Shown here: positions 1 through 10,100 of the stretch, in pieces
Layout of the letters: each line of letters opens with the position of its first letter
Position numbering within the stretch: position 1 is the first letter of the stretch
Source of the DNA: Beroe ovata
Lineage: Eukaryota; Ctenophora; Nuda; Beroida; Beroidae
Assembly (NCBI GenBank): GCA_946803715.1
Contig: CAMPET010000278.1
Location: forward strand, 19,017-83,016
Reading direction: 5' to 3'
Length of the DNA stretch: 64,000 bases
Position numbers and translations under genes: made by a program
Notes under the pieces: model-generated
Seen by the model: the letters and a program-made list of their open reading frames with translations, nothing else
What the model was told of the DNA's origin: nothing
Databases searched by the model: none

Positions 1-463
1 TCCATTACACCGAAGTTCAAAGTAATAAAAGCTTAATTATTGTGCATTTGAGGCAACCATTGATTAATATTGCTATTGTATAGCCTTCTTGTTTAGTTAT
101 TACTCATTGGCTACTTACCTTGATAATCTGATATGACTTTTCGAGATTGGCATTGAATATTTGGATTAATCTTCTGTCAAAATCACTCTTTGTTGTTATA
201 CTTTAATCTTAATATTCTGCTTGTATGAACTGTTTTGAAATATTCATTGCCAGAGAAGTTGCCAGTAGTATTGACCAACGTAGTTGAAGAAATTTTAGCT
301 GATGAATTTTTCCCATCATAACTTTACCATCATCTAAGCACAAAAATTGTAGCAATTTCATATTCCTTACAGTATTAGGCATTTCCATTTATATTAATTC
401 TTAAGTCAGCTCATATCCATAATAAATAGGAAGTCTCAGTGAAGCTTGTCGAGCAGAGAGATC
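1..463. other. 5' flank of SNU13, no gene supported
   Basis: This is AT-rich sequence with no supported gene. It must hold the promoter and 5' UTR of the SNU13 gene that starts at 464, but I see no convincing TATA box or other named element. A short open stretch at 256-321 preceded by an AG could be the last exon of a gene lying to the left, but it is too short to support. Confidence 0.4.
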
Positions 464-1039
464 ATGATGGCAACAGATGAAGCAGTGAACCCCAGAGCTT
501 ATCCATTGGCTGATGCCACTCTAACCAGCCAGGTAAGCATGTAAACTGCATGCAGGAAGAGATCAGCAATACTTGTCATTTTTTCCTTTGGGTTGAAAGC
601 CAGGGATTAAATAGTAATTATGGAAATTTCAGATTCTTGATTTAGTTCAGCAGTCAGTTAATTACAAGCAGATCAAAAAGGGAGCTAATGAGTCTACAAA
701 ATGTTTGAACCGTGGTATAGCAGAGTTTGTAGTAATGGCTGCAGATGCAAACCCTATTGAAATCCTCCTTCATATCCCCTTATTGTGTGAAGACAAAAAC
801 ATCCCTTATGTATTTGTCAGAAGCAAACAGGCTCTTGGTAAGATAACTTGTATTCAATATTGAATATTTGTTATCCAGGAGACTAACAAGGCAGTTCAAG
901 TTATGGAAAATATTCTTCAGGTCGGGCATGTGGAGTTAGCAGAGCAGTTGTTGCAGCAACTGTGACCATAAATGAAGGGAGCCAGCTGAAGCCACAGATC
1001 CAAACTATTCATGGTGCCATAGAGAAACTCCTGATCTAA
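464..1039 (+). CDS. SNU13: SNU13 / NHP2-like protein 1 (U4 snRNP and box C/D snoRNP protein)
   Basis: Three coding exons, 464-532, 633-837 and 921-1039, join in frame across GT-AG introns and give 130 residues; human SNU13 has 128. The protein is an L7Ae-family kink-turn RNA binder of the U4/U6.U5 tri-snRNP and of box C/D snoRNPs, acting in nucleus and nucleolus. The sequence reads almost residue for residue like the animal family: AYPLADA near the N-terminus, KGANEST and [13 protein letters not shown] in the centre, then [13 protein letters not shown] and the [10 protein letters not shown] motif. Two ATGs lie in tandem (464 and 467), so the true start could be either, changing the length by one residue. 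It is followed about 320 bp later by H6PD on the same strand. Confidence 0.96.
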
Positions 1040-1358
1040 TAACCTGATCAGTGGCAGTAGCCCCAAACAATTGAGACATGGCTGTTTTTAATAACCTGAT
1101 TGATAATTTATTTATTTTTATTTTATCTTATCACATTTGTTGTTTTACTGACGTCTGACATACTCAACATTGATTGCTACTTGCATGTAGATTGAGGTGA
1201 TATGAATTCAATTCAAATCAATTCAATTCATTAATGTCATCCTTTTGCAATTTCTTCTAAATGGAACAAATGACTAGAACAAAAATAACATAGTATACCA
1301 AGGGAAATTTATTCATAGAATGGAAAGTTATGATTTCTTTGGTTAAGTGCCATTCCCA
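1040..1358. other. SNU13 3' UTR and H6PD 5' flank
   Basis: This is a short AT-rich gap between two same-strand genes, including a TTTATTT-rich stretch just after SNU13 and ATTCAA repeats near 1205-1230. No canonical AATAAA signal is evident for SNU13. I see no further gene here. Confidence 0.4.
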
Positions 1359-3776
1359 ATGATGAAGCTCCTGTACTGTGCATTGTTAATTACACTTTCC
1401 CCATTGTCACTATGTGCAACGAAATTTGTGTTGGTTGGAAGTTTGGGAGACATTGCCAAAAAGTATCTCTGGGCTGCCATTTCAGAAAATGTCTCAAAGT
1501 TGGATTCAGACATAACCATCTATGGAGCTAGTCGTGGCTCTGAGGCAGAAGGGAGGCTAGCACTCAATAATATCCTTGACACTCTTCCTCAACATACGCA
1601 TCCACTTGATGGGCTGGAGGAAAAGTTTGCATCTCTACTTCATTCTTTCCCTGGGGGTGAAGACCTCCTCTCCCAGAGCCAAAGGTCATTTTTTGGTTTA
1701 TTTGACCAACTCGGTGTCACTGGATCAAGTTTATATGAAAAACTAAACACTTTGTTTGAGAGAGTTCCAAAGACTAGTACAGAGGTCAAATCAGACCTTG
1801 ATGAAATTTTCAGAGCACTCAGTTCTAGCAGTGAAAACTTCTTGAAAGAAAGTCCTGGGAAGTTTTCAGAACTTGCAGCAGGAGTGAGTCAATTTGTTGC
1901 AAAATTTTCTGAAACTAGCTCTAAGTCTTCTGAAAGAATCATGTCAGAAATGTCTGTTTTCCTACGAAATAGTCAGAAACATATTTCAGGCTTAGCAGAC
2001 AAGATGAAACAACTTAATTTCAATTCCAGACCATTTAAGGAGAGGGTTGAATACTTGCAGTTGAAGAGTGCATCTGATTATGAGGCTTTTTGTGAGAAAG
2101 TGGCCAATGATCATTTGATATTTTATCTTTCTATTCCCCCTTCTGCTTATACAAGTACTACAGGGCTTATCTCTAAGTTTTGCAGGAAAAATGGAAATAA
2201 AATCAGTGTTGCTTATGAGAAACCATTCGGCTATGACTTTAAATCATCCGAGGAGTTATTTTCATCATTAGATAGATTGATAGGTAAGCAGAATATTTTT
2301 CTCATCGACCATTACATAGGAAAGTCTATATCTCAGCAAATCATATCGGTAAGGAAAGCAAACCCAGCACTTGAATCCATCCTCAATAAAAACCATGTTT
2401 CAAGTATCAGAGTGAATCTTCTTGAAGAGGCCGACTGTCTTGGCCGAGTTGGATATTATGATAAGAGTGGTGTTTTCCGTGACATGTTACAGAACCATGC
2501 TACTGAGCTCCTTGCTTTGGTAATGGCCGATTTACGATCAGATTTCAGTAGTGCTAAGATTGAGTTGCTAAATTCTTTAACCAAACCAAGCAAACATCAA
2601 ACTGTAGTTGCTCAGTATGATGGCTATGTTGAGCATGTTGGACATTCCACTTCCACCCCGACCTTTGCCTCAGTTCTCTTTTCATCCTCCCTACAAAGGT
2701 GGTTAGGTGTTCCCATCATACTTACCTCAGGCAAATCTCAACACAGCGACCAAAAATCTGTCATTGTGACCTTTACTGACGGTAACCAATTGTTATTTGA
2801 TTACATATCATCAACTGTGACTTATCGAGGTCAGAGTCTATTGCCTGCTTCATTTACCGTTATTCAGAACAGTTACACTAACCTGATCAAGAACATCATC
2901 ACGGGGAACAGAGAAATTCTACCTGATGCTCCATCAGTTCTGGCATCCTGGCGTATCTGGGATGACGTGATCAGTCTCCCGCACAACACACTCGTACATG
3001 AAGCCCACAAGGACCTGCACGTTGAGCTTCATGGCAGATTTCTCATTGCAAGCAATACTGTTCATGGAGAGGAAGATGATTCTGAGACTGGTATGAAATT
3101 CTTTAACAAAGCGTTGCTTGTGAGTGACCATGAGGAACATTTGTATGAGCACATAGTACTCGATATGATCAGAGTGATCAATATGAAGGGGGATGATGAA
3201 ACAGTCCACCTAGCTCTTAGTGGTGGTTCCACTGTACTTGGTGTTTACAAGTATTTAGTTTCTAATAGAGACAAGGTGGACTGGGTAAATGTGCATATTT
3301 GGCAGGTTGACGAGAGGTGTGATTGGAAGCATACAAATGCGGCTAATTTGCAGTATTATCTCTTAGAGAGTATTGATGTGAGTCCTGATAACGTTCACTT
3401 GATGCCCGTTAATAGAGATGGTTGTGGAGATGTAGCCAAATATCAGGATGAATTTGACTCTGTGATAGGTGGAAAAAGGTTTGATTATGTGCTGCTAGGG
3501 CTAGGAACAGACGGTCATACAGCATCGCTTTTCTCCGATGGGGACGTTCTGTCGACTTCGGCAGATTTCAGTATTGTCAGAGTTGAAAATGTGGTTTCAC
3601 CCCACAGAATGACAGTGACATTTGACCAGATTAACCGGGCTGATTGGGTGTCCATATTAGTGACCGGTGTAGAGAAAAGAGACATCATTCAGAGCTTGAG
3701 AAATGGTGATCATTATCCAGTATCGCACGTTTCCAATGAACATTTGACTTGGTATATTGATGAAGTTCTTCTGTGA
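1359..3776 (+). CDS. H6PD: Hexose-6-phosphate dehydrogenase / 6-phosphogluconolactonase (ER GDH/6PGL)
   Basis: Single exon, 805 residues. I start at the tandem ATG at 1359; an in-frame TAA lies just upstream and the codon at 1347 is GTG. The enzyme oxidises glucose-6-phosphate with NADP+ in the ER lumen and hydrolyses the lactone. A signal peptide covers residues 1-20. The dehydrogenase half shows the nucleotide loop GSLGDIAKKY (27-36), EKPFG (287-291), the catalytic DHYIGK (317-322) and RDMLQNHATE (374-383). The lactonase half shows LSGGST (620-625), DERC (651-654) and GLGTDGHTASLF (714-725). Both halves therefore look active. No KDEL is present; the tail is WYIDEVLL. Residues about 80-225 hold an extra Ser/Phe/Leu-rich helix-like segment of roughly 130 residues compared with vertebrate H6PD. 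Lack of introns is unusual beside its intron-rich neighbours and could reflect retroposition or intron loss. Confidence 0.95.
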   Translation: MMKLLYCALLITLSPLSLCATKFVLVGSLGDIAKKYLWAAISENVSKLDSDITIYGASRGSEAEGRLALNNILDTLPQHTHPLDGLEEKFASLLHSFPGGEDLLSQSQRSFFGLFDQLGVTGSSLYEKLNTLFERVPKTSTEVKSDLDEIFRALSSSSENFLKESPGKFSELAAGVSQFVAKFSETSSKSSERIMSEMSVFLRNSQKHISGLADKMKQLNFNSRPFKERVEYLQLKSASDYEAFCEKVANDHLIFYLSIPPSAYTSTTGLISKFCRKNGNKISVAYEKPFGYDFKSSEELFSSLDRLIGKQNIFLIDHYIGKSISQQIISVRKANPALESILNKNHVSSIRVNLLEEADCLGRVGYYDKSGVFRDMLQNHATELLALVMADLRSDFSSAKIELLNSLTKPSKHQTVVAQYDGYVEHVGHSTSTPTFASVLFSSSLQRWLGVPIILTSGKSQHSDQKSVIVTFTDGNQLLFDYISSTVTYRGQSLLPASFTVIQNSYTNLIKNIITGNREILPDAPSVLASWRIWDDVISLPHNTLVHEAHKDLHVELHGRFLIASNTVHGEEDDSETGMKFFNKALLVSDHEEHLYEHIVLDMIRVINMKGDDETVHLALSGGSTVLGVYKYLVSNRDKVDWVNVHIWQVDERCDWKHTNAANLQYYLLESIDVSPDNVHLMPVNRDGCGDVAKYQDEFDSVIGGKRFDYVLLGLGTDGHTASLFSDGDVLSTSADFSIVRVENVVSPHRMTVTFDQINRADWVSILVTGVEKRDIIQSLRNGDHYPVSHVSNEHLTWYIDEVLL

Positions 3777-3811
3777 TTGCTTATCGATGGATGTTAACTT
3801 TTCGTATCTCC

Positions 3812-3817
3812 AATAAA
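3812..3817 (+). terminator. Poly(A) signal of H6PD
   Basis: AATAAA lies 35 bases after the H6PD stop codon, followed by a T-rich and GT-rich stretch as expected for cleavage and polyadenylation. It is the only hexamer in a good position before NIPBL begins. Confidence 0.7.
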
Positions 3818-4142
3818 TATTTATTTTACTGTCTTATGTTTGATTTCGTAACATGTTTTATTTAGTCCCTTTGTTAGTTTTGTCAACTTTCAGTGTATGA
3901 TTTGTGCGATGTTTGTTTATCAGACGTTTTGTTTACATTATCAATTTGGCGTTGATGTCATTTGTTGTTACAAACGGAGCCTGGACCGAAAGAACTACCA
4001 AATCTAGATTTAAAACTGATCACTACAGTAGAATTATACGTTACAATTGACACAAAATCAATTTCATCCTGAATATAGTATCTCTGTGGAATTCCAAAAT
4101 AATGACCACCACACTCCTACTACAGTAGTGTAATAAGATGTT
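3818..4142. other. Intergenic, H6PD to NIPBL
   Basis: This is an AT-rich spacer of about 325 bp holding the NIPBL promoter and 5' UTR. No named element or gene was recognised. Confidence 0.4.
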
Positions 4143-7100
4143 ATGGAGAAGGCTACAGATTCAGCAGATAAGTTAGCACTGAACAGAGTGTCGTTGTGCG
4201 GGGTCACTGGCCTGTGCGATGTTCTGCCCGAACTCTCCTTCCCAACTCCCCTGCCCTCCACTCAGGAGAAGAGCCTACTCTTCAGGTGGCTACGACTCAT
4301 TTTGATGTTCTTGATCAGTTCATTCCTTCCTGGCGTAAACTTGTTCTAAAATGTCGATACTGCAGACGACTCTGTCACAGAAGTTGATAGCCTAATCACA
4401 TTTTATAATCTTAACAATGATCCTATCCTATAATCTTAACAATGATCCTATCCGGATCTTATTATAATTTGTCTGTTTTCAGTTCGTTGGTCACAGAGAA
4501 ATCACAGCTGTTGAGCAGCAAGTTCTCCGATCTTCTTCTCAACCATGTAACCGAGGCTATCGACAATGTCAGCACACAGCACATGTAGGTTACAAGGTTC
4601 AATACATTGCTAACGATGATTTATTCTCGATTTCCATGCTGTAAGTTGATTTTGGTTTTTATCATGGTCATGTTTCAGCGAACTGAAGACTGAGAGAGAA
4701 AAGGTTGAAAATACTGAGTCGTATTCAGGTCTTGTACAAACAATTCTCACACGCACCCCACATGTCTTCAACAACATCGCGGGTGAGTTGCGATCTGTTT
4801 CTGTTTTGGTGTTAATGATGAGAAGAGGGATAGCTGACAATTGTTGAATGTGTTGTTAATTTCATCCATGATAGAATATGCATTTTCGCAGGAGTGGCGA
4901 GGAATAAAAAGAAGATAGATGCCCCGAGCAATGGGGCAAGTGCCAAGGTATGATTTTTAATTTGCTTGTTAATTCGCGCGAAAAAGAAAGTATGTGAAAG
5001 TGGGGCATATGTGTAACATTAACTAAACTACTAGCTGCGAAATGTCAAAGATCTGTCGAGAACCCAACATTTCATTGTTTTCGCATCAAAAAAACGCGCG
5101 CGACGCGCTGTATTTGCGCGCTGAAAACGCAGAAAAGGGGTTGGGCGTTCGCGACTCCCGACCACAACATTGTTTGTGTCTTGACGAGGTGTCTTCCTCA
5201 GGACCAGACAACTCCTTCAAAAACCTCCTTCATGATGGATGACCTGCTCGATAAGAAGAAGACCCCCTCCAAGCCCGAAGAGAAAACTCCCAAGAAATCC
5301 AAAAAGCAGCTCGAGACGGAAGAGCTGGACTTTCTTCTCGCTCAATCCCTTGCGGGCGGAGGAATCGGTGAATCAGTCCGCAACCGACGAAATCGTGGCG
5401 CTCGTGGTGGTTCGGCAGCCGGAATTTCTCCGGAGAAACCATACGCTTCCGACCCTAAGATCAAACCCAAACATATGAAGAAGAGTACTGCGCAGCCGGC
5501 AAAGTTTAACCTGAAGAAGCACCAGAAGAAGAAATCGTACGTGATGTCTAGCTCGGACGAAGATGATGCGCCGGCGATAGAGATTAATCCCGAGGACCTG
5601 AAACCAGAGAATATCAGCGAACCAGCTGCTGAACCCGACGACCCAGGTAATAGAAGAAAATAATGATCGTGTAAACTCTCAACGCCGTGTGTTTGGAGAT
5701 TTAGATTTACCGAATGTATTGTTCATAGTGGAGGATGAACACGAGAATGAGGATGAAGATTCCGGTGAGGATCAGCCTGCTGCCTCGGCACCGGTCTTTG
5801 AGGATAAGGAGTTGCACATCGAGAAGGACGACTCGCAGGAAGACGACGAACCGATGGAAGAGAGTGAAGAGAAGAGGGAGGAAATGGCGGATGAAGATAT
5901 CGGTGGGTATGATATGTTATGAAGAAGCAAGTCAAACGTAGTGATGCTGTCAAGATTAAGTAGTCAAAACCTTTATATAACACTTCAGATGAGGATCTCC
6001 ATTCGAATGAAGATGATGACGAGGACTATGTTCCTCAATCTTCAAAACCAAAGAAGATAAATCTCCTGAGGAAGGAAAACGGGAAGACGAAGACACTTCG
6101 TGACATCAAGGGTAGGGTAAACTAGACATATTACGTTCACTAAGCTCACTACCTGATGATGTTATCCGGTAGTGAGTGTTTATGAATGATCTTTCAGTTG
6201 AGAGGGCTGAAAAACTGAAGAAAGAAGCGAAACAAGCAAAGCAGCAGTTGATAAACGAGGACGACATGTCAGATCCATTACAATCGGCGAGTTTCAAACG
6301 ATACTCGAAACTTCTTGATATCATATTTGAACACGAGGATGAAATGGTTCCTGAAAACTTCAAACTTGGTAAAATTCCTACTAACTTTTCACTTGCTCCT
6401 CAAATTTCCTACTTCCCTCGAACCATAGAGGATTCAAATCGGGGGAATTTGGACTTTTACGAATCACACGCAGGTACGGTGGAAGATGACGACTTCCAGG
6501 CGTCGCCCGAGACACTTCTATCACTACGGAAACTGGAACTGTTGAGCGCCGAGGGAGCAAAGTTGAAGCAGATGAAGGTTCTCAACTGTATTCCTCAAGA
6601 TCGATTGGTTAGATTGCTCAACATACTCGACAGACACATCAGAGACAGTGTCCAGCTGAGCCTTAATCCTGATCCGGTGAGTTAATGGGTAGGAATCGTA
6701 AGATTCACGCTATTTGTCGTTAAATTCTGGCCATTTTTCGACGATTTTTGTACGAATAAGCAACGCAAAATGAAACTATCAACTGCAGTTCTGTCATTAA
6801 TGGCAATTTTCATAATAAAAAGTTACTCGTGAAACGATATGCCAGGCAAAAGTTCCATTTCGTCATCAAAATCCTCCATCTCAGTTCCAATGTCCAATTT
6901 GAGAGTTAGTAAATGGGCGAGTAGGTTGACTCGTAGAAGAATGGAGCAGTATGGCTGGTTCCAGTGGGTCTTGACCACGGCTGCGTAAAGAGGAACTGCT
7001 CACACAGTGGATTCCAGTTGAGATGAAGATCCTTCAGGTTGCTCTGGATACCTTCATCCTTTAGATCCACCCTGTTCCAGAATCCGATTATTCGTCCCAG

Positions 7101-10100
7101 ATAGTCGTGTGCGAACATGTCGCCGGGGGCGGCGTAGTATTGCGATGCCACCCTGTTATCGTCGTCCAGGAGGAGGGTTATCCCGGCATTCCTCGTCTGT
7201 TTGTACAGGTTCACGGTGGAGAAACTCGTCTTGCTGGCGGGAGACGAGTCCACGATTACCACGTAGCTCGGAGAATTCCACTTCTCCGACAGATCAATGA
7301 CGTCACGGAGGATACCGTTTGTCGTGAATTCCTCCATGTCAGCTCGAATGAAGATGACTATCGTCAGAGATGTCCCAGCTCGTAGATTCCTGAAGTCTCG
7401 TCCGTTAAGTTCCCACTCATCCGCCACTCTGCAGTACAGTTCCTCGTATTGAAGCTCGTCGCATACCGTCTTCCTCTCCTTAGTCATGAGCAGGGTCCGG
7501 TGGACGACATCTCTCCAGTGCATGTTGCTGTCCTGTCCGTTCTTCCTGGACCTGATCAGGACACCGTCCCGTAGGAACCTGATCATCCGTCCCCATTGAT
7601 CGACCAGATACATGTCGTTCCTCTTCGATCTGAACTCGGCAGTTTCGTTCTCGAACTTTCCTGCGTTATCGACGATGTAGTCCCCCAGGGTGTCCCAAAC
7701 TCCGCTGACACTATTGTCCTGGAGGAGAGTGACGTAGTCCGCGACGTTGTATCGCCCTTTGATCGCTCTGTTCATCATTCCGAACTTCCTCCTCGACTCG
7801 GGCTTGTCTCGGTTAAAAACCACGATGTTCAGCAGGACAGACATATGTTCACGTCTGGTATGTTTCCCGAACAGCTCCCATCTCTTGGCAAGTTGCCCGG
7901 CGATCCCAGCATTCGATTGGCAGGTACCGCACTCCGCTTCAGCCAGGTAGATTATAGAAGGTTTGCCGTCAATGTTGGAGTAGAAGTCCCACTTGCTGCG
8001 CGACTTGGGGTTGGTGACATGTAACTCGGGGATTCGACCACACATGTTAGGATGATAGTGGAAGAAGTACGGCCTGGGGAGTAAATTATTCGTGAATCAC
8101 CAACTTGAAATACTGAGGGGAAACTGTGGGAAATTAATAATGGACAGTGGTGTTTTATCAAAGTGTTACCTAAAGTGTTCGCCCATAATATGGGGAGTAG
8201 GTGTGAAGTAGGAAGTGGTGGCAGTTTCCACTGTCGTCTCGCCCTGGGTGAAATCCTGACCAGCCACCGCCACTATGCCAACCACAAGAAGGATGACACT
8301 GAGACTCATGCCTAGAGAGAGAGAGGGGAGAGCAGGGGGTGAGAATGAGACCTGACTATGAAACTCGGATATGATGTGAATATGGAAATGTACTGAATAT
8401 CAAGTCAAATGTGGAGCAAATAGCCACTGGAAGAGCCACCAGCACGCCCTTAATCAGCGAGAAAAGAAGGAAAAACGGAAACAGCCATGGATAATATAAG
8501 TTTCTTGCGTGTCAGTTTCAGCAAAATACTGCATTCCTATTGGCTGACCGCCTAACCGTGTGACCCTCCTGCCCCTTATAGTGGTTGTGATAAATTTATT
8601 ACATGTTCTCATGTTTCCAAAGCCCTTGCTTCTTTAATCAGATTACGACGGGTAATTGTTTTATCGGACCTCGAGTTTCTGTCAACTCTGTCCCACGCAC
8701 AGCATGGTTTTGTCCACGAGTTTCCATGCTTGCCAATATTATATGCTTGAGGCAGCACCCAGAAATATGGATACTTATTTTGGATGCGGACGCTCTATAT
8801 TGAAACAAATTGGTGAGAGACGGAGGACTTGTATCAATTATTGATAGTAATTGAGTAATTAGAATTATCTATTTGGAGCGCCGACGCAAAAACCCATGCG
8901 TGAGGTGACCTCAATTCTTTATCAATGTTCTCATATTCATGTCTATTATTTGCATAATTTGCAAGTATAATTACAGATACCGGGCGCCGAATTTTAATAC
9001 ATTCTAGAATGAATAAAATTCTCGGAGGTTTCAGCCTCGCAACCATTTCAGGAAACTCTTGACGAAGATTTGTACTCCTACCAGAAGCAAGCGTTGTGTA
9101 GGATGCAAGTTTCGGCTGAGGCTGCGATATCATCCTTCCATATCCTAACATCTCCCGATATGCCAAAAGCAGGTTCAATTTCTTAGTTCTAACACGTACA
9201 CGCTGACAGTGAATAATCAAATCTTGACAAATCTGAACAAAGAGCGTCGATCATCTCGCTGAATCAAATGATCTCTTTCGAGCGCGCGCGCGCTCCCGTG
9301 CATGAAACCCCAGCTTGCTCCATCTCTGCCGGGGATAGAGCGAGGGTCAGCTCTCTGGAGTTGGAACCTATTTTCACAACATCCTCCCTTTAGTGTACCT
9401 AGAGGACGTGATAGAGAGAACAGTAATGTACCTGAAATTCCATCTCACTAACGGGATATATCCGGCTTATGATCCAGTGTATGCGGACCCTAAGGGGAAA
9501 GGTGGGTTGCTTTGGGACCTGAAATTTGTCAGTCATACCAGAGGATTTCATAGAAGATCTTTAAGTGGATTTCTCGAACTATGAGTGAGTTTTGCGATAA
9601 TTCGTGGAATTTTAGTCGTGGTACACAATACACAACTTCCACAGATGATGGTCAGTCAGTGAAGAGCAAACGTAAGAAGAGTGTTATGCCGACTAACACG
9701 CTGCTTGTGTCAGTGTATAACCGTATAGTGGAGTTGATGGAACTAATGCCTGGACTCCTCACTGTACAGACACTACCGGATACCCTCGTACTGCAGGTCA
9801 CACAATACTCCGCAATCAATTTGCATGTTTTTTCCCACGACCCACGTCGGTAGTCGCCCTCTCCTCAGTCCTCTTCTCCGAGCACACATTATGACAGCTC
9901 CCTCAATATAACTCCTCTCCCCTCGCCTGCTCTTCCTCTCTTGCTTCACAACTCCCCTCTAAGATTTTGCTTAAACTCTTCCTCTCACTGCTCCAGAGCT
10001 GTTGTAATCCATCATTCTGAACTCTCTCCCAGATTTCCACCCTGTCCGTGTCTCCGTTCTTTGTGGAGAACGTGGGCACGCTCCAGCTTGCAGCTCTCTC

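Noticed and set aside
256-321. Short peptide KLPVVLTNVVEEILADEFF after an AG, possibly a last exon of a gene to the left
   Set aside because: Only 21 codons, no supporting neighbour exon in the window and no firm family match.
8834-9220. 128-codon minus-strand open frame inside a NIPBL intron
   Set aside because: No recognisable domain, no splice or poly(A) context, and composition like non-coding repeat sequence.
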